Positions 36,386 through 50,090 of a DNA stretch of 64,000 bases are shown here, in pieces (positions within the stretch are counted from its first letter, which is position 1; each line of letters starts with the position of its first letter). The position numbers were made by a program, and so were the translations under genes. The notes under the pieces are model-generated. The model made no database searches. It had not been told where the DNA came from and was given only the letters and a program-made list of their open reading frames with translations. This stretch comes from Diospyros lotus (Eukaryota > Streptophyta > Magnoliopsida > Ericales > Ebenaceae): NCBI RefSeq assembly GCF_014633365.1, contig NC_068341.1:7688001-7752000 (forward strand), written 5' to 3'.

Positions 36386-39300
36386 TTACAGTAAAGGTTG
36401 AGCTTTAGTGAACACAAATACTCCTCCTCCACCTGCACGCCCCAGAAGCATATTCCCATCCAGATACGAAAGATAATATAGTCCTCCCACAGATCGCCTG
36501 CACTTCATTTATTGAGTAGTAATGTTATCAATGAAATCAAGGAAAGAGCAACATAGGATTGGATGATGTAATGTTTGTGAATGTGACATCCAATGATCAT
36601 ACCTCCCTGGATTTGGATTTATCAGAGGAACTTGAGCTTTAAAAGTTCGGATGAACTGCAAGATCTGCAATCCAGCATTTGTATGGCAAATGACTGACTT
36701 TGGTTAATTGTTTCTTTTACATGACAAAACTTTCTAGAATTTTTCATTGACAGAGATGGGATTTGAATCTTGAAAACAGAAAAAGTAAGAAGATTGTTAC
36801 ATAAAATTAAATTACGACCTTCAAAAAGAGAAATTTGATGCAATAAAAATGAGCAACCAATAATAGAGTCAGAAGAGGATGTAAGCTTACCTGTAAACTC
36901 AAAAATGAGCGTGGCAGAATGGCCGGAGCTATCAGAGCTTGTATGTTATCACTAATGTTTATGTTCTGAATGGCTACCTGCCAAATAGGACATGCAATTT
37001 CAAGTAAAGTTTAAGCTTAAGCTATTTTCATTTTGTTCTTTTTGGTGATTTTTGTTTTCTTATCTTTTTGTATGGCAAGACAATAATAAATCTTATATAG
37101 CTAAGAAAAATGTTTAATTTAATATAATTACTAACTACAACCAGGCTACTAATCAATCAGGCCGCCATTAGCAATCTCCTGCCAGCACTTACAGCAACCT
37201 TGGCAACTTCTTGTACTTGCTCTAAACAAACTCCGTAGAAAGTAATGTGGTATTGAAGGCAAAGAAACTCACATCTTCAAATTGAAGATAAATGTTTCGG
37301 AGAGAGACGACTGAAAACTTAGCTGAAACAAGAAGAGTGGCACCTTCCTGCTCCTGCAAAACAATAGCCCAGAATTGACTGCATTATAACCTAGGCAGTA
37401 GGCATGTCGGCTGCTTATGATAGAAGAGCTAGAATAAGAAGAAAATGGGAAGAAAAGAGTTATGTTTCTCTAAATCTTGCAGAACCAACACAACAAAGCC
37501 TTAGTCCCAACTAGGTATGGTAAAATCTTGAAGAAAAATATGGAAAATTTAAGACCAATCTTCTTGCCCTACGTTGGAAGGCATTACTAGAGAGAACTCA
37601 TGAATCTTTTGGCAGATGGAAAAGTATGAAGATGGACGATAAGTAATACGACTAGCAATTAAGGACAGTCCAAAAACAAACTTCCCACAGGGAAAAGCCT
37701 CTTAAAAATATAAAAATGTTGCATCTATTTAATATATATTTCTTTCACTATATCTCAGGAATTTAAGAACCAATATCTCCATGGTCAGGACAATCCACTA
37801 CTTACTCACAATTAAAGACAAATTAAAGTCTATCCATGGAAACGGGGATGCATTGAGTACACACATTAAGCAAACCGACAACTTTCAATTGCTTTTTCTC
37901 TCTCCGAGGCTAGATCTTTCCCTAGCAGTGCAATTGCTAGCTCTGTTCCCACCCCTTTATTTATTTTCAGTTTTCACTGTGTTACACAATTGACTACCTT
38001 CTATTCACCATTATCTGGACCTAGTTCACTACATTCAAACCAAAACAATCTATCACTTGCCATCATCAACCTAATCTATTTATATTCATTTAATTCTCTC
38101 TTTACTTCAATTTGTTCCCTCATTTTCAAAATTCTACCCAAGCGTCAACAAAAATCAGAGTTAACTAGTTCTGTTGCCTCACAATCTAGTAAGACCATTG
38201 ACTTTAGGCCAATTAACCTGTATGTTCCTTTTAACAAAGCTGACACGTTGATGATAGCCCTTATACCTTGATAAGAAAGTTAATGGCACGCAAGACCTAT
38301 CATTTCTTTGAAGTTCCAAAAGGAAGAAGTTTGTATCTTGGAAAGAATCCCAGAATGCAGAAATGTCACTACAAGATTCTTGGGCTGATAGGAAATGGTA
38401 CGTCAAATGAAGGTAGAAGGATCAATACCCAATATGGAGCGATTCAGATTACAAGGTCACATTGATAGGAATTTGATGCCTGCATTTGTTTTGTGTCTAC
38501 TCTTATTGATTCGTTGTTATTTTTGGAGAACTATGATTACGAGGCACCTGTTTCATCAATACAGAGTCTGTCATATTTTGAAGATTTGAATTCCTAGTCC
38601 CTCAGCCTGATACTTGGCGGTGAATTTCAATAGGGAATACTTGTCTTTTTCTCTAATGCAGCATGTTATGGTTATTCTAATTCTCAAATTTGCAATGAAC
38701 AGGCTCAAGTTGGTTTGAAAAGCTGTGGACTTTGAAGTTTCATGCCAGATCAAAGATCTGAATATAATGGTCGCTAAAGCTATCCCACAATAGTGACTTT
38801 GGTTACAAATTCCTCTTAAGGAAGCAGAAGCCTCCTACTTTTAGTGCAGATCCTTTTGAGTTATCTTTACAATGTTGTTTTTTGTCCTGTTCCTAGAGCA
38901 TTGTGGGTTGCAGTTTGGAGTGTCGTATGGAGCTATATGGGGTTGGTTCAATCCTGCAATGGCTTCCCGTGTTACTAGACCCCCATTTCATGGAGTTGGG
39001 CTGGTCCTAAGTGCGACCTCTCTAATAGTTTTTGATGCTGCACTAAGGAAAGACAGTGGAAATTGATAAACTGGATTACGCTTGGAGAAGAAAAAGGAAG
39101 ATAATTTCTCGATAATGTCACAACTACAATGATCATAATCATGAAAATGGTTAGGAAGTAAATAAAAGGAAGATAATTTTACCCCAATAAATGGCATCAT
39201 ATAAGACATACTGGAACAGTTATAGAGTCTTGATTAGGGGACAAAAGAAACTGATTCATGAACCTTGATTAGAAAAATATATGAAAGTATTTGTGAACTC

Positions 39301-40452
39301 CATGTAAAGTAACGTTTAAATCATCATCCTAGTTTTACTGCTAATTAAAACAAAGAATAATTTTACCTCTAGCAAGTCTGGAATGCTCCAACGAACGACA
39401 TTTCTGACAACACCTCCGTCAGACTGATTCCTGCATTCAAATTTCTGAAAGATTTGGCCAACCTGCCGATGAACCCAACACCCAAAACGTAAAATGACAA
39501 TAAATTAGTGCTAGTTGGACCTGGGACTTCTGCTGCAAGGAAAAAAATCCCTCTTCCAGATACAAGTTTCATGCACAACGAGGATGAGGCTTTCATAGAA
39601 ATTAATTAAGAAGGGAGAGGCAATCATATCACAGTGTCGAAATTAGGATATTTTGAGTTCCACTCTTGATTATATTAATCTCTTGTAGAGGTTTATTATC
39701 CCTACATAGGTTCTCTCTATAAATAGTTTTGTACAACAAGTCAACAACCCACAATTATTCAAATCAATATAAAGTCTATTGTTTTGAATCCCTTGTTTCT
39801 TCTAACACATGGTATCATTGCTTTTAGACAAAAGATGCAAGTGGCTACACTACCTGTAAGAAGGGGAGCCTAGCGGAAGATTCTAGAAGAACGAGGACAT
39901 CGGGAGCAGATGTATACTGCAACCGCCATGTCCCGTCCAACTTCCCCAAATCAATCGGCACGCCTGCATCGCAATTCTCCACGCTCACCTATCAATGCCA
40001 ATTTCGGAAATTAAATTCCCAAATGCAGACTCTTCGGAACAGACAGCAAGATAAAGAATGAACAACGACCAGAAGTGTACAACGGTGGATTAAGTCTGAC
40101 CAGGGCCTCCTCGATGGAAGAACGTTGATCGGCGGTCGTCACGAGGCCCCGCTGCGTATCCTGGATCGCGTTGAGCAGCCGGTGCTTTCTGTTCTCCACG
40201 TCCAATTCGGTGTCCTGACGAGTTCGAGACGAAGAAAATCGTCAATTGGCTGTCAAACAGAGGCTTAATAGAAGGCAATGGTTGAGGAGGAGGAACCCGA
40301 GTCGGAGGAGCAGCTACGGCTGCCAGACATGGAAACCTTTTCCGGGCAAGAAGTTTTCCGGCTGCAGGTTGGGTTGAGACGAAGATTGCCGGCTCTTGCA
40401 GGCATGACGCTCCCGCCGGAGGGTGAAACAGAGAAGCGAAGGCTACGTCCAT
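36386..40452 (-). CDS. Plastid fibrillin / plastid-lipid-associated protein (PAP family)
   Basis: PAP/fibrillin proteins are lipocalin-like plastid proteins linked to plastoglobules and thylakoid lipid handling. Minus-strand exons: 40452-40318 (transit peptide, from MDVAFASLFHPP), 40214-40101, 39988-39854, 39462-39367, 37353-37273, 36977-36891, 36664-36603, 36497-36386. Sum 822 nt, 273 residues. Recognisable blocks: ENRKHRLLNAIQDTQRGL, the PAP motif LDGTWRLQYTSAPDVLVLLE, VGQIFQKFEC, GATLLVSAKFSVVS, and the C-terminal GGVFVFTKAQP. The junction between the first two exons is the only uncertain one. The N-terminal frame and the ENRKH frame differ and are joined here by a 103-nt intron with a weak donor (gtagct, 40317) and an acceptor before 40214. 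An 82-nt alternative, also in phase, starts at a gttcct donor, and a frameshift is possible. It resembles the Arabidopsis PAP10-like group, but I did not assign a number. Confidence 0.9.
37354..39366. other. Long intron of the fibrillin gene
   Basis: 2.0-kb intron between exons 4 and 5. It contains short frames on both strands without recognisable domains and probably transposon debris. Nothing firmly identified. Confidence 0.4.
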
Positions 40453-40559
40453 TGCTTCCACCAATAGAGAAGATGGAAATGCTGTGGTTTTCAGTCTTTA
40501 ACGTGATAACTACTTGAGGTAGCCGGTGCAAGGCCAGGCTTTTTAGGTCCTTTGTCCTG

Positions 40560-41418
40560 AGTAAAATGGTAAATTACACTTAACCCCATTTAATTTGGAC
40601 TATTTTTTTTTTATCTAAAATTCCTTTGCTTTACTTTCACCAATTAAATCTAATATTATTTCTAAATTAGATGTTAGGTTGGGAGCACTGGCACTCCTCG
40701 ATTCAAGTCCAAAGACACTCAAAATATCCTTACACATAGTAGTTTAATTCACTACAGAAATATAATAAGAATATAATTAAAAATATTAAAGAAAGAACAT
40801 GTAAATCACACAAAAAAACACCTAATTTTTATTTTGGTTTAGACTACATAAATAGTTCTACATCCAGCCTCGATCAGAGAAAACAATCCACTAAAATCTT
40901 GATGAAAACAGTACAAGACTTTTCACTTGCACAATCCATTCTCTCACTAACACACGAGAACTCTCACCATGAGATTACAATAATATTTTTTCTAAATTTC
41001 TCTCATAGTACGCCTATTGCACACAATAATGAGAATTATCAATAACAAGGTACCCAAGAGTTATTATTTATAGACTTAAGCGCTTGAGTTACAAATGAAG
41101 TTAAAATCAAGATAATTCCCTATCTACTCTCAATTAAAATATACAATTAGTCTATATTACCTTATTGCCACTATCGCATGTGCACCTCAAATAAGATGAC
41201 TGAATCCCTCTAATCTTTCCAGTCATTCAATACTAAACTTCGAATAACATATAAAATATTAACATAATTTATTATTTTAAAAATATCGTATTTTATCTAA
41301 GAAAAAATACTCTATGAGTCCTTGAAAATTAAAGATAAATACAAATGTTATCATAATGTTTGACAAAAATATGATTAATATCCTTATTGTGTAAATTAAT
41401 TTAAATTTTTCTTTACTA
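40560..41418. other. Fibrillin upstream region with LTR-like debris
   Basis: The minus-strand promoter region of the fibrillin gene lies from 40453 on. From about 40780 to 41200 the sequence resembles a reversed retroelement LTR, but it has no partner or PBS. No gene seen. Confidence 0.3.
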
Positions 41419-43666
41419 TGTAACGCCCCGTTAATGGTAATTTAAATTAATTTTGGGGTAATTGATTTAAATGGAATATCAAAATAATTGGTTGTGAGTA
41501 AATAAAATTAAATTATGTGATTTTAAGAAAATAAGAAATTAAGATAATTAATTTTGTTATTTAGGAATTTCTGGAAAAAGGAAAAAATAAAAATAAATCA
41601 AGTTGTGGGATTTTTAGAAGTTTTGGGCATTTCTGTAATTATTATAGGGGGTGATTGTGTGATTAATGAAAGTTGTGGGGTGCTGGCGTGAATCGAGAAA
41701 GAGGAAAAAAGTCACATTAAATATAACTTAAAACACATATAGGTTAGATACGAGCGTGGGCGCGGGTGGTTCGTACGCGAAGCGGCCAGGCGGTGGACGC
41801 GGCTTCGAGTCCGCGGGCGATAGTGCGCGAGAGTTATCAGCCCAAGGACGTCGAAACGACGTCGTTTCGAAGGAGGCGGTGGCCTCCCCAGCAGCCGCTC
41901 CAGCGCTGCCACGTGGCCCCGCCCCCCCCCCACTCCCTTTTTGCGCGAGATTTAGCTCGATTTCAGGCGTGTTTTGAGTGGAATTCAGCAGCAAAAATTT
42001 CAGAAAAAAAACAACAGTGCGTGCGACGTAAATCTGAGAATTTTGGGGCTTCAAAAATCGGATTAAACTCCGTTTAATCCCTGATTTAATTATCCAAGTA
42101 TGTAATTAAACTAGTAATTAATAATCTCTGCGGTTGAAATTTTATTTGGAGTCCAATTTTATTAATTTTGTCAATAATTGAAATATTACAGTTTGTATAA
42201 CTTTGACCGCGTTTGGTCAAATTGAACTTAAGGCTATCTCCGAAAAGGCAAGTTCTTTATACCCTCATTGTCAATTCTTTCAATGTCAATTTATTTGACC
42301 TCCCTTCATTGGATTTGGCTGTTAATAAATTATGAAATTTAAACGGTGTGATTAATAATTTAATTTATTAACTTGGTTTCGAGGGCATTAATCGTTGGTT
42401 ACTAACGGGGGTTTGTATCACCCCCAATCTTATGGGAATGATGTCGTACTCACCCGAGGCTAGGTTCTTAGCTGTTGGGTATTATTATTAGATTTTTGGT
42501 TATTTATTGGCTAGAGTGGTTAGACAGTGGGGGCAAGAGTTAGCTGTACGGTGACGGTGTAACTATTATACGGTCTATTTTAGGCCGTTAGATGGTCTCT
42601 CCTGGTCACTGACCGTTGACCGGTGTCAGGCACTGTTGACCTACTCTACCGTTATGTGATTATAGCATGCCTGATTATTTTATTTTTGTTGCATGATTTG
42701 GTATGTACATGGGTTCAGGCTGCATGATAGGATCATCATGATTTGGTTATGCTTGATCACAGACATTTTAGATTGGTCAGGTTGCATCCAACACGGGCAT
42801 ATGCATCTCGTGTGATTTACTACGTGGGAGGAGCATAGCCTGATGCCTGGATGTATGGGCGCCTTGTATCACGTTGATGCTCATTACGCCTTGCATTTTA
42901 TATGCATTGCATGGTTACTGGTAGTTATTAGTTCTCGGACGGGAGTACCGTTCCGAGGGAGCCTTTGGCTCGGCTGTCGGGAGTACCGGCAGGGATACGG
43001 GTGACGGGAGTACCGACCCGGAACAGTGCGCACATGTTTGTGGTGATTTATGTTGCCTTTCAGGGCAGCGGCAGGTTGGTATGAGACTTGGGTGCTAGGT
43101 GTTTTATGTGGGCCCCAAGGATCGGTATATGTTTTATTATGCGGCACTGTTGCGTTGTTGCGTCACATGACTTGTGTGTACATGTGGGTTTATATTTGGG
43201 GTGATCTCCTCTTCTGTTTCGTTTACAGTCTTCCTTTTCATATAAACTTGCTGAGTCTTGCGACTCACCTTGCTTTCCATCATTCCAGGTAAGGGTAAAG
43301 CTAAAGTTGAGGGCGAGGACCGCGTCACCTAATAGCCATCCGTGTCAGTAGGATGTATAGTTTGCTGCCCCCGTCTACTCTGATGTTTTGTTAGGAGTCC
43401 TGACTCTTATTTTTGACTGTGCCGGGTTGTCCCTCGTTTTTCCTACTTATCGGCACAGGGTTTGTATATATTTTTATGTACCCCGTGATCGCTGTTCCAG
43501 TGGGGTACTTGTAAGCGTGCATGTATATTGTTTTGCTTCTGCTATTGTATTTTTATATGTATGCATGCCGGGGTATATTGTCTTATGTTTGTTTCTCTCT
43601 TCTCTACGTAAGCGCTTTCGTTCGGATAGACCGGGTGGTTGGGATATCCAGGCGGGGGTGCTTACA
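41419..43666 (+). mobile_element. Solo LTR, probably Ty3/gypsy (Tekay/Del-like), 5-bp TSD
   Basis: A 2248-bp unit beginning TGTAACGCCCCG and ending GTGCTTACA, flanked by perfect 5-bp repeats TACTA (41414-41418 and 43667-43671). There is no internal coding region. Long LTRs with TGTAACGCCCC ends are typical of plant chromoviruses such as Tekay/Del. The orientation is inferred from the ends. GC-rich leader-like sequence at 41740-41940 gives spurious ORFs on both strands. The layout fits LTR-LTR recombination that removed the interior. Confidence 0.85.
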
Positions 43667-43822
43667 TACTATTTCTCAAACATATTTTTAAAATATATTT
43701 ACTTTTTTTCTTATATATTTTTCACTTTCTTTCTTAAATAAGGGAATGTATTTTTGTAATTTTAAAATAAAGGATGAAGTGAGAGAGGGGATAAAAATAA
43801 AAAATAAGAATAAAATAATTAT

Positions 43823-46800
43823 TATAAAACAGATAAAAAATAAAATGGTTGAATATAATCATACCTAAATTAAAGTGAAATCAACTCCAACAAGTCAACG
43901 GTGACACCAGTATAAAGAGAGAGAAAAATCACTAAAAAAATATCAATATAATATTACCTCAAAAAATTTGTATTTTATTAAGAATCACATCCCTATATTT
44001 ATAAAGAGAAATTAGGGTTGCAAGGTACAGTAGTCATTAATTAATAATTTACAACACTCTCCTTGAATGACTATTTTATACAACAATTGCATTATTAAAA
44101 ACCTTGTTTCGAAAAAAAAAAATGAAGGAAAAAAAAACTACCAAACTACGAAAAATAGTATAGATAAGTTGTAAACTAACTTAGAGTGTCAATGTGTTGT
44201 CTCATTCAAACCTTGTCAAGAAAACCTAGTGGGACTCAACCTAAGTAAAGGAAAAAGAGTATAACTACTCCCCCTGATGTTGATCACTAAAGATCTTTGA
44301 GTTGACGCATCCCAATTTCATGTACCAATTTCTTCAATATAAATGTGGGCAATGCTTTTGTGAATAAATCAGCCATACTGTCACTTGAGTGAATTTGTTG
44401 AACATTGATGTCGTAATTCTTTTGAAGCTCATGTGTGTAGAAAATTTTAGAGAAATTTGTTTTGTCTTATCCCCTTTGATATAGCCTCCTTTGAGTTGTG
44501 TAATACAAGCTGCATTATTTTCATACAATATTGTTGGGTTGTTTTTCGTTTAAACTAATCCACAAGATGCTTGGATATGATGGGTCATGTTCCACAACCA
44601 TACCCATTCTCAACTTGCTTCATGGATTGCAATAATTTCATAATGTTTTGAAGATGTTCCTGTCAATGTCTGCTTCATAGATCTTTAAGATATAGTTGTT
44701 CCTCCACGCATAAATACATACTCGTTTGTAATTTAACTTTATGTAGATCCGAAAAACAACCTGCATCTACATATCCCACTAAAGAAGATTCAGATTTTTT
44801 GAATAAAATATTATTGATACCTTTCAAATATCGAAGAATCTGCTTAACACCATTCCAATGTCTTTTAGTGGGTGCAGAGCTATATCTTGCAAGGAGATTT
44901 ATAAAAAAAGCTATGTCTGGTTGAGTGCAATTTGTTAGATAAGTCAATACTCCAATTGCACTAAGATATGGTATTTCAGTACTAAGAAGATCTTCCTCAT
45001 TTTTAAATGGACGAAATGGATCTTTTTTCATATCGAGTGATCAAACGACCATAGGTGATGCCAATGGATGTGCTTTATCCATATTAAAGCGTTTTAAAAC
45101 TTTTTCTGTGTATGAAAATTGATGAACAAATAATCTTTCAAGAAAATGTTCAATTTGCAAACCAAGATATAATTTGATTTTTTTCCAAATCTTTCATCTC
45201 AAATTCATTTTTTAAATAATCTGAAGTTTTGTTGAGCTCTTCAAGAGTTCCAATTAGATTTAAATAATCAACATAAACTGCTACAATTGCAAATCCAATA
45301 TTTGTTTTTTTTTTTATAAAAATACAAGGACAAACATCGTTATTTTTATAGCCTTCTTTCAACAAATATTTGCTAAGGCGATTATACCACATATGCCTGG
45401 ATTTTTTTAATCTATATAATGACCTTTGTAATTTAATTGGAAACATATTTTTGGAATATGTGTTTATTTGCTTCCATTACTTTAAATCTTTTTGGGATTT
45501 TTATGTATTTGTCACTATTAAGTGAACCATATAGGTAAGCAATAACTACATCCATAAGGCCCATGTCGAACCTTGTGACACAGCCAGACTTATTAAAAAT
45601 CTAAATGTGATAGTGTCTATTACGGGAGAATATATTTCCTCATAATATATCCCAGGTCTTTGTGAGAAGCCTTGGGCTACGAGCCGAGTTTTGTATCTTG
45701 TAATTTCATTGTTTTCATTTATTTTTCTGACAATGATCCACTTGTATCATACAAGGATAACATTTTCAAATCTTCGGACTACAGGTCCAAACACTTTATG
45801 TTTTCCTAATTTGTGAGAAAACGAATTCCGCTTGTATGGTTTCTTTCTATTTTGGCCAATCATTTCTATTATGACAATCTTTAACAGACTGTGGTTCACG
45901 ATTCTCATTTTGCATGACATCAAGAGCCATATTGAAGGCAAAAATATTGTCAATTATCTGTGACAATATTATTTTGTTCCCATAATTTGTGAGAAAACAA
46001 ATAATTTATTAAAATCTCATTACTTTCAGACACTAGTAGTTCTTCAAAAACTACAATATTTTCATTTGATTGATCAATTTTTTCTATCATTTCTTTTGAC
46101 ATTTTTATTTTGTTTTTCTCTTGTACCTTTCTCTTTCGAGGTATAGAATCTTTTGCACTAATTGGTCAACCATGCTTTTGGCATATTTTAGATTCATTTG
46201 CTACAGTAGATTGTTCTACAGGGATATCAATTTTTGCTGGAATATTTTCTGCTAGTATGTGTGACTTTGTCACTTTCTTAGTATCAACAAATGTATCAAG
46301 GAGTTGATTTGCAACTCTTTGGAGGTGAATAAATTTTTCAGCCTCTTGCTCACATCGATTGCTACGAGGATTAAAGTGAGATAGAGTTGTCTAATTCCAA
46401 GAAATTCCATGTTTTTCATGATATAGTTTTGTCCTTCCTAAAGTTGGTAAAGTCATTTCATCAAAATGACAATCTGCAAAATGTGCAGTAAATAAGTCAC
46501 TTGTTAAAGGTTCAAGGTACCGAATAATAAACAGTGAATCAAATTCAACATAAATTCCAAGTCTTTGTTGGGGACCTATTTTGGTATGTTGTGGGCGTGA
46601 AATTGGTACTTGGACAACATATAACCAAAAACTTGTAAATGAGAAATATTAGGTTCTTAACCAAATGCTAATTGTAAATGTGAGTATTGATGATAAGCAG
46701 ATGGTCTTATACAAACCAATGTCGTAGCATGTAATATGACATGACCCCAAATAGACGTTGAGAGTTTTGATTTCATAAGTAATGGTCTAGCAATTAATTG

Positions 46801-49800
46801 AAGACATTTAATAAACGACTATGCTAAATCATTTTGTGTATGGACATAAGCAACTGAATGTTCAACTTCAATCTCAATTGATGTACAATACTCGTTAAAT
46901 GTTTGGAATCTAAATTCACCAGCATTATCAAGATGAATTGTTTTGATTAAGAAATTAGGGAATTGAGCTCGTAATTTTATTATTTTAGTAAATAGTCTAT
47001 CAAATGTTGCATTTCTCATTGAAAGTAAGCAAACATGAGACCATCTGCTATAAGTATCAATTAAAACCATAAAGTAACGAAATGATCTACATGGTAGGTG
47101 TATCGGCCCAAATATATCTCCATGAATTCTTTTCAAGAAAGTTGGAGATTCAATATTAACCTTTGTAGTAGAATGTCTAATGGCTAACTTGCCCTATGAA
47201 CAAACAGTACATGGAACATCATTAGGTAAAAGAATATTCTAGTTTTTTAGAGAATGTTCGTGTGAATTTTTAATTATTCGATACATCATTATTGTTCCTG
47301 GATGTCTAAGTCGATCATGCCAAAGCATAAAAGCTCTTTGAGTCAACAAACTTCGGATTTGTGACATTATTTGACTCAATTATTTTTATGATGTGTAATA
47401 CATTTCAGATGAAAATGTTGAGAAATTTTCTTGTATCAGTTTCTAGCCAGTTACAAAAGAATTAATGTAAAGATATTCAATATTCATTTATTACATCGTC
47501 TCAATGTGGTATCTATTGCAGTGAATATTTTTAAAACTAAGCAAATTTCTTCTGAATTTGCTAAAGTAAAGTGCATCATTTATATATAATTTTGTATTAT
47601 TTGAAAAAATAATACAAGCTTTTCTGGAGCCTCCAATAATGTTTGATGCACCTGATATTGAATTAACATTATATTCTGCTAATGTTACTTTCAAAAAATA
47701 TTTTTTGTTTCGAATAATAGTATGAGTAGTTGCATTATCAGCTAGACATATATCACGACAATTCATCATGAATCTATAAATATATTAAAATTTAAAATTC
47801 ATAATCATTAATATTGAAAAATACTTCAATTATCTATATGAAATGTTGAAACAAGTAAATTAAAATTTTCAAATTAAACTACTGAATAAACAAGAAATAT
47901 GAAGTCATTAAACATAAACTAGTTAATATCTTCTAGCACACCATCCCCGATCAAATGATCAATATTGTTATTTGGGCCAACAAATAAATCAAATACACCC
48001 AATCGAGTTGCATCAACTGGACCATCCCAATCAAGTAAATTTATCTCCACTTTTTCTTTTTCCTTAATTGAATTTTGGTTGAGATCCATAAAATGTTTTA
48101 TTATACGATAAGTACGTGACCATTGCCATTTCATTCCATATCTATAACAACTTTCTTCATGCTTCTTATTGGATGAGTTGTTTTCATTTGTTGTGCCTTT
48201 TAAAGTTGTTTGCCTTGTTGTTGATTATTTTGTGCATGGGCTCTTTCATCTCCACGTCGGTATCCACGTCCATTTCCATTGTATGATGTTGCATTTGCTT
48301 CAAGAAATGCAGTACCATTTACTTCAGGCAATGCTATGGAACTAGTTGGACATGACACATAAATTTTCATTAGTAATTCATTATTTTTTTAAGTTACAAG
48401 CAGACATGAAACGAGTTTTGGGTATTTTTTAAACCCATGCTCATGGTATTACTGCTGCATTTGCACATTCAATATGTGAAAGGTGGAGAAAGTCTTTTTC
48501 AACATATCTTCATCAGTAATTTTTCTCCACAAATAGTTAATTTAGAATTTATTATGAACAATTCAGAATTGTACTCACTCATAGTTTTGAAGTCCTGAAT
48601 GTGCAAATGCATCAATTCATTATGGGTTCTAAGAAGGACTACAGTCTTTTGATAGTTAAATATTTCTTTTAAATTTTTTCAAAGGACTTGTGGATCTTTC
48701 ACAATGAAGTACTTAATCTTCAATCCATCATGAAGATGGTGACGAAGGAAAATGAGTGCTTTTGCATGATCATACTAGGATTGATTGTTTCCTTCTTTTA
48801 TGGTATCCCCTGGATACATTAAGATTAGATGAATTTCAATATCAAGAATCCATGACAAGTAGTTATTGCCAGATATGTCTAGTGCACTAAACTCAAGTTT
48901 GGTGATATTTGCCATCTGTATAACTCTGTAATGAGCAAATAAGATCCAATTAATATTCGAATAATTAATGTCAACAGGACATAAGTTATTTACTTTCCTT
49001 CATGGATAAGCATTAGGTTATACATTACATATAAAAAATAAATATTTTTGGAGATATGTGCTATTTCAAGAGCATAATATAATTTGAAAATAATTACATA
49101 TTTTGGATTATTACTATTTCAGGAGCAATAGTTTAATATTCTTCAAGAATATTGAAATTGGAATGTCATATAATATAATTTGAAAATAATGACATATTTT
49201 AGGCTATTACTACTTCAGGAACAATAGTTTAATATTTTTCAATAATATTAAAATAGTGATATATCAATTAAAGAAGAAAATAATGTATGAATTAATGAAG
49301 GAAATATTGGCATATCAATTAATCAATTAAAGAAGGAAATAAGATTAAATTAACATATCAATTAAAAGAAATATTGCATAATTATATCAATTAAAAAAAT
49401 ATTGATATGATAAAAAAATATTTCCTGAAATTATAATGACATGTAATATTAGATTTGATAAAAGTTTATTTATTAAGAGTATGTAATATTCTTCTAGAAT
49501 ATTGACATAAGTTGTGCTACTTCAAGAGCAACAACATATTCAATCTTATAAATTATGTTTTTTAGGAACAAGTAACATATTAAAAAAATGTAAAAGAAAA
49601 TTGTGCTTCTTTAAGAGCAACACTAAGATGTTCGACATGAATATTTGAAACAAGATGAAATTATGATTATTCAAGAACCACAATAGTATAATAATCTTAT
49701 GAATTATCAATAACATTGTGAAATTGTGAAACAATTGAGAATAAGATCCATGATAGGAGAGAAAGGTCATCGTACGAACAAAATTGAAGAAAAAAAAAAA

Positions 49801-50090
49801 ACTTGAGATCGTGGTTTCAAAAATTTGAGATCGTGTTGATAACATGTTTTAAAATAGATAAAAAAGGTAATGGTTGAATATAATTATATTTGTATTAAAG
49901 TGAAATCAACTTTAACAAGTTAACAGTGAGACTGATATAAAGAGATAGAGATAAATTACATAGAAGATATTAATATAATATTACTTAAAAAAGTCTATGT
50001 TCAATTAAGAAACAAAACCCTACATTTATAGAGAGAAATTAGGGCTGTAGAGTTACAATAGTCATTCATCGATAATTAATAATTTATAAT
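43823..50090 (-). mobile_element. Ty1/copia retrotransposon, full-length but decayed
   Basis: The left LTR (3' LTR of the element) is about 43823-44056 and the right LTR (5') about 49845-50090, clearly similar (ggttgaatataat..., aaagtgaaatcaact...). PBS-like tgttatcaacacgatct (minus) abuts the right LTR, and a PPT-like caaggagag precedes the left one. Minus-strand order: gag from 48915 (MANITKLEFSALDISGNNYL), protease/pre-integrase 47769-47491, integrase 47136-46819 (IHGDIFGPIHLP, IDTYSRWSHV, TIHLDNAGEF), RT 45446-45150 (QRSLYRLKKSRHMWY, VAVYVDYLNLIG), RNase H 45031-44334 (LSAIGVLTYLTNCTQPDIAF). Many stops and frameshifts; not autonomous. The RT motif YVDD reads YVDY. Confidence 0.88.

Noticed and set aside
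37990..38271. Frame containing DFRPINL, similar to a LINE RT motif
   Set aside because: Only a few residues match and no other RT blocks are near.
40278..40517. Plus-strand 79-codon Glu-rich frame
   Set aside because: Antisense of the fibrillin transit-peptide exon.
41712..42077. Overlapping GC-rich ORFs
   Set aside because: Within the solo LTR; present on both strands and without domains.
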